From NCBI GenBank assembly GCA_022836615.1, contig MU405222.1:310001-374000 (forward strand): 64,000 nt of DNA, written 5' to 3'. Origin of the DNA: Annulohypoxylon bovei var. microspora. Its lineage: Eukaryota > Ascomycota > Sordariomycetes > Xylariales > Hypoxylaceae. This document shows, in pieces, positions 31,141 through 42,403 of this stretch (position 1 is the first letter of the stretch; each line of letters begins with the position of its first letter). The translations under genes and the position numbers were made by a program. The notes under the pieces were generated by a model, which did no database searches, had not been told where the DNA came from, and saw only the letters and a list, made by a program, of their open reading frames with translations.

Positions 31141-34100
31141 CTCAAGGCAATTTTAAGACGTACTCAAACACCCATCAATACAAATATAGTGGCCTTCCGA
31201 TCAGTTAAATGTAACCAAGGAGGAAATTACGTGTCATACAATGATGCCATGTCGACTGTTACTCATATCGATATATTTAGGTGAATACAAACTGTCTCAA
31301 TGTGAAGTTGGCAAATATGTACCTACCTAGTAGAGCTGAAGGCACCACGAACATGACTCTAATTGTTTGGGTAGGTAAGGTATTGTATATATTTACAACT
31401 CGTTAGGAAATACACGTTCTTGTAAAAATACCTAGCGAGGGAGGAACGAGACATCTACCTAGGCAATTAGTTTCAATGGAACGGAAAACCTGTATCAGTC
31501 AAAGAGATACAACCTTGAGAAAGAGGATTGGAAATAATAGCTATCAGAATGCTATTACACCATGATAATATCTAGGCATGTACGTTGTTGGCAATCAACA
31601 TAGTCGTAACTAGGTAGGTGTGGCAAGTTTATTAAGGTTAGAATATTTCTTAATGCATGTTTTGTAGAATGATAATTTTATTCGGTTTACACACAGGAGT
31701 ACCACTTAACCTAGAACCTTCGTCATTACATAAGTCCCGAACACTCGGCGTCTTCGCTATGATAGACTTAAAGGCACTTATCTAGCTCGATCAATGGACT
31801 AGAGCTACCTTGGTACTATAAAATAGTCGACAACTGGGAGGGATTAAGGACATTGCGTTAGGGCCAAGTAGCCAGAGTCTCAATAGCAAGAATAAATATA
31901 AATAGAGGCTTAGTTTTTACTTAGCAAGATTTGCCTTCTCAACCTGTCCCATCAGTTTGTTCTCATTTCAACTTCATGAAACTTCCCAAGAGGTCAATAT
32001 CTCTCGAAATGGGCCAAATCATTCGGGGATGTATGAAGCCAAAATCTCTAAAACGAAGCCGATATGATGCTCCTCTGCCACCTATTATTACATTAACGGA
32101 GGTCTACTAATCTGAAGAACTTAGCTCTCGCACATGACCAGCTCCGTTGTACTGACAAGATTTGTTGGTTATTGAATCAACACGTCTAGTATCGTCTGAA
32201 TGTAGCTGACATAGATGTAACGTGCAACATAATTGCTGAGCCAAGCTCTGATTCACAGTTCTCTCACGTGAGAAATGCCACCCTATTTCATATAAATAAT
32301 CATGAAAAGAGATTGCGAAGACGCCCTCAGATGAGATAGCTTCGTAACCACACCGGCGTAGTTCGGACGGGGAGGATGGTGATGATACCATACGACCGGT
32401 CAAGGGTGAACACTGTGAGTAGACAGTCAGCTTATCTCAGCTGTCACCGAAGAAAGTCACGGTTATCTTCGTCTCAACCTCGACATATAGTCGATACTAC
32501 ACAACTACACCCCTAGAAATAGCAGGGTCCATATGCGGCAGCTCACATGAAGTCTCATACAGGACTTCAGGGTATCAACGGAAGTCAACACAGAACAGCT
32601 ATAGCGACCCATGTCAGCACGAGAGGAGCGGTGAGGACATTCACACACTCATCACCTCTCATCTATCCTGCGCAGGGCGCGGAATTGTGATAACCCTCTT
32701 TCCTAACCTAGCTATGCCCCTATCCACACGGGCGACCCAAGACGCATCAATCCACGCAAGTGAGGCGGGCTTTCTCGTGTTCGAGCGAAGCAGTCACGAA
32801 GCTTGCTGTAGCCGCACGCATTAGGCCTAACGATGATGGCGACGATGCACCGCGGACATCAAGTCGTCACGCATTGACATCTGCCAGAATCAGTCCACGG
32901 AGGCGAAAAACACCTAGTTAGGGTAAGCTCACAAGCCTCACCATTCGCAGAGCCTTGCATGATGTGTCTGCTAGTAGGGTGGTGGATGGGGCGCATGAAG
33001 ACAGGTACATGCGTACATACATGTCTCCATCCTCCCAACCCTGGGTACCTTGCCTGGTAAGGTATTCAGGTACCCAATTTCCGCAACCAGCCAAACCCAA
33101 CCCACCCGTCGCGCGTCGTCGTCCCTGGGCTGTCAGGCGGACGGATCGCCGACGATCAGCCACGCGTACCTGGCATGTCGGAGCGGCGATCGACGCGTGC
33201 CAAAACCAAAAAAAAAGAGGGCAGAGGTAAGCCTCGCGCGGGAAATCCGCATCAAAGCGTAAAAGAAAATTCGCCGCACCTACGGACACGGAGAAGACAA
33301 AACCAGAAACAGAATTTTCCGTGCTCCGTAAGAGAAAAATGGACAGGTAAGCCACGCCGGGGAACGAGGGGGGTAGGGGTGGCACCGCATATGCGGATGC
33401 CACGCCTCCAATGGACGGCCAGACAGCCCTCCATCCCACTCCTGGGAAAATATTTCCCAGGCAGGCAAGCATGGGAGTCGTAGGAGAGGTATCATAACAA
33501 CCTACCTGGTAAAACTACCGTCTACCGTATGTGTGTATGTTCAGGTAGGTATGTATGCTAGGTCTGTATGTAGGTAGCAAGGGTGCTAGGTAAGCAAAAG
33601 CCCGGGGCAGGGAAGGGCGGGTCGCGACAGTGAAGCACCTCGTGGACTTCCCGTTACTGGGTCAAACGGTCGCACGCTTCTTCGTATGTATACCAGTATG
33701 TGAGGAAGGGGTATCATATGCAAGGCGGGAGCGCGGGATATTACCACGGCCGTCCCCCATACGACGGGATGATGTAACCGTCTAGCTGTTTACAGCCCGA
33801 GCAAGCTACGGTGCATATTGGTATGGGCAGTACATAAGAGTATTATCTAATGTACGTGCGCGCGCATTGAACCGTTCTCCGGCATCCCAGGGGTCCAGTT
33901 GCCGCCGCTCTCGGAGTTGCAGCAGCCTTATTAGGGTAGCCTCCCCCCCCCTTAGAAAGCCACTAGAAGAAAACCGTAGGGGTCCTGACCCCCGTGTTGT
34001 GGCGGCTGACGGCAGCGACGTGATGCGTCAAATGGCAGGGCTGGCGGCCCTAGGACGCGTCTGTATGGGCTACGACCCCGGACGTGTTTGCTCTACCCCC

Positions 34101-36248
34101 AGCTCGCCCCCCCCATGCGCGATCGTCGGGGAACGCATATCGACCCAGATCGCGGGAACCGCCCTTGCCGCCGGAGCGCCGCTTACCTGCCCAGCCTAGA
34201 GGTTCGAGAAGCAGGAATCGAGAAACGATGTTGCATTGATCTCGGCCAAGGGGGGAGGGTGTTCTGGTCCAATTTGACAGATTTGGCATGCCCAGACAGC
34301 CAGACCACGCGTTGTCGGCAGCTGAGGCCGTTTCGGGCGAGAAAGGGAAAAAAAAAAGAAATCTACCTGTCTACCTTGTCGACGTTTTGAAGGCTCCCCT
34401 TGTTGGTAACACACCGGGATGAAGACTGATTGGTTATTCGAATGTATCTGGTAACAATGTTCGATAGCAGGGGGGGCGTTTGTCACGTCTCCCTTTCTTG
34501 ACACTATCGAACGAGTATTGTAGAGCGAGCTGGAATCAGAGCTTTGATTTGGTCCACACCATCTCGGTCCCATATCTGTTTCTAATGCTAGAAGTAAGGC
34601 CTTTCAGCTGATCTTAGCAGCTTACCATTGCTTATGGTCTAGGGCTTGTGTCCACTGAATGGCTTCGATATGTTGAACACCACATGGGCTGCCTATTTTA
34701 GCGAACTGTTCAATTTATAGATACATAGTACCGGCAGGTACCTAGTAGAGATTAGAAGTTTGATTGGTGGTCGAAGGACCGGTTCAGAGAATACCGGCTA
34801 TATAACCACACGTCCAATTAGTTTCAACTTATCTAAAACGGGATCTTCAATGATTAGCCAGGCTCAAGGATGTAAAGCCACAGAGGTACATGGTACATGA
34901 TTTGCGCATGGACCTTCTACGTAGATCTCTTTAGATGGGTTCTCTGTTAACAAAATAGTTTCCCTCTACGGTGACGTTGAGCATTAAAGGGTCCAAGATA
35001 AGGCCTGCATAGTTGACCGGTCAACGACCCGTATCCCATTAGCTTAACAAGCAGCGGCAGCTAGTCGTAAGCTAGCTGCAGTAAGCTGTGGTGGCATCCA
35101 AACCCAGGGGCCTGGGACGGGAATCGGGACCAAGCACTCGGGCCGCATGCGCGAGCCGACAATCATTTCGAGGGCGACATGGGCGAGCCACAAAACTAGC
35201 TCCCCCGGAAAAGTGAGGCGTGCTGCCCTGGGCGTGGCACTTAATGCCATTTTGCGCCTCGATACCTCTCGCAAACCGCATCTCTGAAGATCGTCCCAAT
35301 GAGAAGGTCTGGCGAAGACGCCGGAAAGGGGCCCCCTGCATAATAACTTCCGCAGCACCTGGGCAACACGAGGCGTTGGGGACCCCGGAAATAGGTATCG
35401 GGTGCAGCTAACTGTGCTTTAGATATGGCGGCGCCCCTTTGCAGGTGTTACTTGCGAATCTCGACTAACCGCTCAGCGTAGATTAGGAAATAGCTAGCTA
35501 ATTCCTTCGTCACAGATCTAACGAACTTCGCGAGCTACCACATACATCAATAAGGTATGTATGCATGCATATAGGTAAGTAACTATTAAATTTCTAAGGG
35601 CGCTGCGGTACGTAGCTCAGCTGTTTGTTCACGTTTACATCCGTTCATGCGGAGAGCCGTGAGAAGCTCGGTAGAGCAGTAGCTAAGTCTCAGAACAATT
35701 GATTTGGAAGTGCAATAGCACGATGTATGTTTCTTCGTGTCTTGGATCTGCAGCGCAATACTGTGAACGGTTTTTGTCGCTGGCGATCTGTTGTGTTACT
35801 AGCCAGCCAACGTGCTGGATTCGGGTAGTCAGGTACAGAATTACCCCTGTCGAGTTATATCGTGCCCTGGTGCCCTGTAACAGCGATCACTCGAGCTATT
35901 ATAGGTCTTGTAGATCGGGAACTCAAGCCGCCCTAGGACCCTGGTAAGCTGCCTATTGCTTAGATAGTTGTTCGCGAAGGGGTCTTTTTAATTAATTATT
36001 AGGTACACGATGATCCGAGATTTTAGTCGACGATTTGATAACTAAAGTCTTGTACTGACCGCTGACCGAACTACAATTTAGGAATGAAGCCCTGTATCCA
36101 CAAGACCCAACTTGTTCGTGGCTTTAAGTCTTGTTTTCGAGAGTAGCTATTGAACCAAGATGTGACATTAAAAAGAACACTGTAGATTCATCGACGACAA
36201 ATACCTAGGTAACCTCTAGAATATCTCGTTATGTAAACTTGGTACATA

Positions 36249-36270
36249 CCTACCTAGGCGCCTAGGTAGG
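36249..36270. repeat. Perfect 22-bp palindrome built on CCTAGG
   Basis: CCTACCTAGGC joined to GCCTAGGTAGG, centred between 36259 and 36260. Both halves match exactly in inverted orientation. It sits in gene-free DNA. Confidence 0.9.
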
Positions 36271-38092
36271 CATATAGTTGGGCGACATAGCTTGTTCAAT
36301 ATTGACGAATGAGGCGTTTATTTCAGCTTGTGAATGGGCCCGCGTTACCTGCAGTGTTCGTTGACTTCAACATGGAACTGATAGCCGACGACCTAGTAAA
36401 TCTATGGGTGTATGTGAATGTCGTGGAGTGTTGTGCAGAAATTGATCAAATGTTTACCATTGATTACTTACGTAGCGGCGATCTCGTTGCGGAACGGATA
36501 CGTTCCGTTAATAAAATATGTCAAAGCTGTCGGTTGGCCTCGTTTTCAGCTGATATCAAAACCAAGCCTCTAACGCCACGGCTCATATGATCGAATCATC
36601 TATAGTAGAGAATTATCGATATCGGGTGTATAAGTCGCGCCTTTAGACAGTAAGTGGTCATGGTAAAAGTTAGACATTTGCAGATTGATGGGAATATCCC
36701 CGATATGTGTTTGAGCACGGTAAGCTCTAGCGGGACAAGCTTGGTGGCGATGTATCATGTATGGTAGGATATATGGTTGGTATTTTGTGGGTTGTTGATG
36801 GCGTTTTTGAGTGAGAATCCCAAGGCTACACAGGTTGCTCCAACTGCAGTCGGATGCCATCTCCATCGTTGCTGTCGACACACAACATGTCAGTTGTGCC
36901 ACATATACCCCATCCGCTTGGGATTTGGTGCTGCAACGTTCCGGAATGATAGAGATGCTGTGCGCGGGCGTTGTGGCTCGGTGGGTCCTGACAGATATTA
37001 TTCAGGTACACGTAGGCCGATACCGATACCGATGCCGTAGTCGTGGAATTGCTGCGGTATCAAAATTCTAAGGTGTTTTGTTAGACCAATCGAGGAATTG
37101 TGCACGTCGTCGTCTCTCAGGGTTTTGTTCCTTTTTTAGAAGAAGATCGGCCTCCCTCTAAACATGATTTGAGCGCTTAAAATATTCTACCGAAACGTAT
37201 GCAAGTCATAGCGACTCGCTACCTAAAGCTGTTCTTGGTATGCAAAATTTCCATGATATTCAAGGCAACTCAATTGACATTACCCCCAAAACCCACAACA
37301 ATGCGTGAGATATTGGAAGCACAAGTGCCTAGTGCCTAGATGAACTGATCATATAGACCAAGTTATACTATAGGAACCAATCGGTTCCAATTCCTCCTCT
37401 GCTTGTATTCGGGACCAACCGGAGCACATTACGATTTCCACCATCTTAAATGAAAGCTGAGATAGCATTGGTCCGCTGCTTGCTCAAGATCCTTCAATTT
37501 CTTTGGTGAGGAAGCTGGAAGGATGGAAGGATGAACTAGAACGAAGATGCCAAATTCTTACGGGGTCATCCTACGGGAGCCCGCCAGTTATCAGTCTCCA
37601 TGGGGTAAATTGAAGCCCTAGAGCCGGTCCGTAGCCGGTTGAACACCCGATTACTGAATCTAGACCAAGGAGCCCCTGGTATCGGCGTAACTGGCGAAAG
37701 CCGTCTACCACCGATGCGTTTACTTTGGAAGTGTAGCGTCTTCCGGGTCTCGTCTCGTGACTTATTTCATCGGGCCTTTCTTCATGTATAATTCACGATA
37801 TAAGTCAGCAGCAACGTCGGACTCTCGGAGAGACCGGGTCAAACATTCGCTGGGACAACACACACAAACAGACACATACACATACACAGCGATAGTCGAG
37901 GTATATTGCGTCGTCTGTTGATACCAACTAGTAGCACCGTTGGATAGGTAAGCTTGGTAAGCCCGAAGAAGGAAAAAGAAAGCTGCAGCTTGGCAATTTA
38001 CGCAGCTGACAAGGTCGGTGACTAGTGGTGTTAAATGATGCTGCGTATACGATAGGACGTTATGATCAACAATGCCATGCTGCCATGCTGCC

Positions 38093-38147
38093 ATGTAAGG
38101 CCCTGTAAGAGTAGGAGGATGCACATCGAGGCAGCGAGGCAGCGAGG
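38093..38147. repeat. Short imperfect tandem repeats
   Basis: Two small blocks lie close together: GCCATGCT repeated at about 38080-38096 and GAGGCAGC repeated at about 38130-38146. They are short, imperfect and in non-coding DNA. Confidence 0.6.
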
Positions 38148-38349
38148 TAACGGCTATGTCTCAGATCGGTGCAGGGTTTCGAGAGGTACAAATGTTCAAA
38201 GATGCTCGGGAGGCAAAACAGATTGCCAGATCAGAGACCGGGTACGTAGGCGGTAGGTAAGACGCGTCTTAGCTGCCTGGGAACAATGGTACAATCCCCA
38301 ATGGTCCAGTCCATAATACAAATCTCACCATTAATAATTGATGATACTT

Positions 38350-38396
38350 GATAGTTGGCGAGATAGCTGGCGGGATAGTTGGCGGGATGACGAAAT
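38350..38396. repeat. Tandem repeat, ~13-14-nt unit (GTTGGCGGGATA-like), three copies
   Basis: Three degenerate copies of TTGGCGAGATAG / CTGGCGGGATAG / TTGGCGGGATGA run head to tail. A small minisatellite with no known function. Confidence 0.6.
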
Positions 38397-40170
38397 GATG
38401 TAATGAATGCAATAAGAAAGTAGAAAAATTTGTTTCCCAATGACCGAAATGACTAAAAATGACCAAAGGTTCCAGTTAGATGCAGTTACCAGAGGTGCAG
38501 TTACCTTTAGCTGTCGGAGGAGCGCATTAGCGGTAGGTACGTGTACCTAAAGAGCTGAAGCAACATCCACGTACCATGTAATTGGAAACTGTTGGAAGCT
38601 TCAATGCCTGGCTTTTCTGCGGTGGCACCTGCACCTTAGGTGTAAGTTGCAGGTGTAGATGTGTTCCCAGGTTGATGCGTTGTATCCAATCCAATCGCCC
38701 AGGTGTACTGTACATGAGAAATACGTATTGTATTATACCGAATTTAGGTATGATGCTCTTCTGAAATTTCCATGGACATCCATAACCCCCACCCCTATGT
38801 ATGCAATTCAGGGGTGTTTACGTACATGTACTGTACATTCTATACATCCTGTACCTACAAATCCTCCAATCAATTGCTTGGTGGCGTTCAATGAGTGGAT
38901 CGGTGTAACCCCCGTTTCCAACTTCCCCGTCCCCCGTCGCCGCCGCAAACTCGCTCCTGTCAAAGTCTAGGCTTCTTATCCAATGATTCTCCCTTCGCTT
39001 TAACACTTCTCTCCGATCTTCTCCCTTCTTTGCATAGGAACGACAGGGAACGACAGGGCCCCTACCTAGCTTACTTAGCTACCTAACTAGTAGCCCATCA
39101 CATATCCGGCAGCGACCCTGACTTTCAACTTCTGAATGTGCAAATGTGGTAGTTTCTGGGTCTTTTAGGGGCCCTAAGGGGACCGAACTTCTTGGGAACC
39201 CTCTAAATGTTCTCCAGTGAGCCAACGAACGCCTCATCGGGGCTCGTCAGGGTCTTTCTTCCGCCATGCGCGAACACATGCATGGGATATCTTTCTGCAG
39301 CCTCATCTTTAATAATTCGACATGATCATCGTCATCATCATACTATTCTTCACAGTTTAGATGCTTCGCAGGTCCCAGAATACTAAAATACCATTCGAAC
39401 TGACGTCGAACTCTTAGGGATCGTCGCCCTTGTTTACCTTCTTCGCTATCTTGCATCCCTCTGCATCTTTTCTACATTAGTCTACATAGTAGATGACAAA
39501 GTGATCATCTAGTCGGGCTTAGTTCTCCCTTTTACGTTTGATTTTCGCCTAAACTCTTTCGCCAACTAAACCCCCCAATTCAAATCTGATCCAAGAACCT
39601 GTAAGACGACAGGTCAATTCCTTGCGTCATCATCTCAGAGCCGCCCTATACCAATTATGGGCAGCTCCCATGCGGAATATCCCAAAATGTACCGACGGGA
39701 CGGGAAAAAAGAATACCTTTATCAAAAGTAAAGATTTCAATATTCCTGCTTCCTACTTCCTGCAATTTTGGCATGTTCCTATTCTTCGGGCCACATCTCT
39801 TTTTCGTCCACCTTTCATATGTACTTAACTCCCCTAACTAGTTGAACCCTGCTCGGTACGGGCACCAAGCCTCACAAGTGTGATCGGCCCCCCACAATGA
39901 CTACATCTAGATCCTGTTGTTAAACCGACTGTACATGCCGCAAGTGGCGGACCCTATGGTGTAGTTCTCGTGGTTCAGCTGCCGAGGGCCGGTTACTGTG
40001 ACCTTCTCTGTGACCTAGTCACATATAATATATATTATTTTTTATTTTCTTCTTTTTGGATATTTTCTTTTTATTTTAAATTATTACCTAGTATTTCTCT
40101 TGTATTTCAAATAGCTACTTACAGCCTCCTCCCCCCTTTCCCTTGACTCGAAGTAGACTGGTCTAGAAGA

Positions 40171-40185
40171 AGGATATAATAAAAA
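40171..40185 (+). promoter_or_regulatory. Candidate TATA element upstream of the 40578 gene
   Basis: AGGATATAATAAAAA lies about 400 bases upstream of the start codon, preceded by a long pyrimidine- and AT-rich tract (about 40020-40140). This is typical of a fungal promoter with a long 5' leader. Position and composition only. Confidence 0.3.
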
Positions 40186-40577
40186 GGGCCAGAGACAGGT
40201 GTAAGCCCTCCCGAGTGGTATTAAAACCTTCGACGACCCGCCATCTTCAACTAGATTCTAGACCTTCACTAGACCTACTATCAACTTAAAAACTCTCTTT
40301 CTTGATTGGCGTGCTGCGGGTCAATTCGATGTGGAGCATCCACGATGCTTTAGACTGGTACGCTCGCTTCTTACTATTTAACACATACACTATCTTTCAT
40401 CGACAACATTTCACGCATTAGGGTACAATATCTAGACTTTATTTCCCCCCAAAGGTTCGGTTCGGTTAGGTGTTACTAGACACTCATTCCTCAAGGACCT
40501 TTCGATTGGAGAAAAAGACGGCCGTCACGATAGTGTTGGGCATATTCGACGTTATCTACTATCACAAACTTGACGGC

Positions 40578-41342
40578 ATGGCATTCCATCCTCAGGGAGG
40601 TGGTGGACCTCCTGGCTTCCCGATGCAGTTCCAGCCAACCCAGCCAAGGTCGCCTCCACATCCTTCGTCTTCTGCTGGCGCGCGAGGGATGGCACCTGAA
40701 ATAAATCCCTCGGGACCCTTCCTCCCATTTCAGGAGTCCCAATTCGACATTCTCGAGTGGTACCCGCAATTTCAGTCCTGTGTCCGGTACTTTCTCGATC
40801 ACGCGCAACATAGCGGGCCGGTGCAGGCCGTTGCCGCCTTCGTGAACATTCAATTACCTTTCCAGAGACCGCAGCATCCCGTCATCTCGTCCAAGCTTCC
40901 TGGATCACCTCAGGCCGTACCGTCTCCCTCGTCAATCGCAGCAGGGAAACTTCCAATGCCGGGCCACTCACCTATGGCGGTCTCCTTGACGCCTTACGTC
41001 CGGCGGTTGGTAGCAACCGGTCTAGACCTTCCTGGAGTACTGCACGGGTTCTTTGGAGACGACTGGGTTGCAGGGATTGGTCACCTCCACGAAGTCGAGC
41101 GAAGAAATTTCCTCTTCGCTGCCAAGAGCGCTGGTTGGTTGAAGGTCAAGTCTCAGTACGACATGCCGGACGACCAGAGCATCCCCTTTCTGCGGCCACT
41201 GCAAAATGTGACAGAGAAGGAGATTGTCAGCGCGGAGGCAAACTGGAGTGAGTGGCTGGCAATGCAGGACTGGATGGTCGGTCCACGCTCACCTGATGTC
41301 GACAGGGAAATGGCAGTCCTTGTCAAGAGTGAAGATGTCTAA
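40578..41342 (+). CDS. Conserved fungal Pro-rich protein of unknown function
   Basis: Single exon of 254 residues from MAFHPQGGGGPPGF. The frame is open upstream to an ATG at 40470, but that part lacks protein-like composition. The N-terminus is Gly/Pro/Gln-rich and probably disordered. A compact central block follows: FDILEWYPQFQSCVRYFLDH, HSGPVQAVAAFVNIQLPFQ. After a Pro/Ser linker, a second block reads VSLTPYVRRLVATGLDLPGV, LHGFFGDDWVAGIGHLHEVE and RRNFLFAAKSAGWLKV. No catalytic motif, signal peptide or membrane helix is visible. The two aromatic-rich blocks look like a folded helical domain. I have seen similar fungal hypothetical proteins but know no function. It could be a nuclear or cytosolic adaptor. 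Confidence 0.82.
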   Translation: MAFHPQGGGGPPGFPMQFQPTQPRSPPHPSSSAGARGMAPEINPSGPFLPFQESQFDILEWYPQFQSCVRYFLDHAQHSGPVQAVAAFVNIQLPFQRPQHPVISSKLPGSPQAVPSPSSIAAGKLPMPGHSPMAVSLTPYVRRLVATGLDLPGVLHGFFGDDWVAGIGHLHEVERRNFLFAAKSAGWLKVKSQYDMPDDQSIPFLRPLQNVTEKEIVSAEANWSEWLAMQDWMVGPRSPDVDREMAVLVKSEDV

Positions 41343-42403
41343 TCTATGGCATTGGCATCGTAACCTGCATATCAATTGCAACCCTCAAACTCCATCGAGA
41401 ACGGCGATTTACTGAGGCCTACAATACCTCGGATACGAGATTGGATTTTAGAAGCCGGCCAGATGCGGTGTTTTCTTTTTTTTTCTTTTTTTCTTCTTCG
41501 TCTTCTTCTGCGGGTGAATAGGCGTACGGGCTTTCATTTTACTGAGCTAAAAGTGATCTAACTAGGTATCCTGAAGCTAAGAGGAGCGATTAGAGTAACT
41601 TGGGTATAATGGGGTTAGGTAGTTCAAGAAGTGTATTGCAGATGCGGCTCACGATTATCCACAGGATGGATGAGAAATAGTGGGAAGTCTTCGATAAATC
41701 AAAAGTCAGGTGTTGTTTCAAACGGGGCAGATATCACTGTCATGTAGTATGATGAATCTTGCATTACACACGATGATACTGTGGATTAATCGGTATTGCG
41801 TGCCATATCGAATCATTGCATGTGACGGTTAGCCTCTAGTTCTTGGTATGCTCGGACATTAAAGAGAATAGGAATAGGGGGGAAAGTTTCATATTGTCAA
41901 AGTACCTGCCGTTAGCTACAGCTACCCACAGCAGGTACCTAAGTAGTGATCACATGGCCCAAGCTCCATTCCCTAGCTCTAAGTTATGTTCTAGCCCTAC
42001 CGAGCCCCTGGCTTGGCAGGAGCCTAGACTGGATTAGCCACAGGAGCAATCCATTCGCTTAAACAGACAGGCTTGGCAGGATTGACCACCTATCGAGCTA
42101 TCGATACTGCCTAGGTGGGCTCCCAGTTTAAGGTTGTAGCGCTAAAATCGCTAAGATAGCTAATCCCTTCTATCTTTAGTAAAGATAACCACCGACGTCA
42201 ATTCGTCAATTTACCTACTACTTCCAACTTGGTCAGTGTTCTTGAAATATTTCAGCCTCGTCAACTTTTTTCCAATTACTCGTGAATTAGAACAAATATT
42301 CACACAGAACACTCACTCGTATGAATCAGGATTACTCGTACTTCTCCATCTTCATTCACTCGCAAACACTTATTCTTCGAGTATTTACAAGCACTATCTC
42401 AAA
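41343..42403. other. Intergenic, no gene seen
   Basis: Contains the 3' end of the 40578 gene, including a T/C-rich tract near 41470-41510. It also holds the Med5 promoter and leader; the Med5 frame is open upstream to an ATG at 42236. Confidence 0.45.

Larger units (their letters stand above)
31141..40577. other. 9.4-kb gene-poor region
   Basis: I find no frame with a recognisable domain, conserved motif or convincing splice structure on either strand. Composition alternates between AT-rich blocks (31.1-32.0, 34.6-35.0, 36.0-37.3 kb) and GC-richer blocks (33.0-34.3, 35.0-35.4 kb). The GC-richer blocks create long but unsupported frames, such as 32918-33472 minus and 33867-34199 plus. CTAGGTA-type words and small tandem repeats are frequent. 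The part after about 39.0 kb probably includes the promoter and leader of the 40578 gene. Confidence 0.55.

Noticed and set aside
32918..33472. 184-residue minus-strand frame
   Set aside because: Lies in a GC-richer block with open frames on several phases; no domain, signal or consistent codon use.
33448..33472. Near-palindrome CCTGGGAAAATATTTCCCAGG
   Set aside because: Imperfect at the centre and short; no context to support a regulatory claim.
33867..34573. Frames of 110 and 125 residues on opposite strands
   Set aside because: Simple Pro/Ser/Arg-rich translations of GC-rich DNA, with no motif.
39960..40010. GC-rich hairpin-like stretch before the 40578 gene, considered as a tRNA or ncRNA
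   Set aside because: No A/B box pair, no closing acceptor stem and no T-run.
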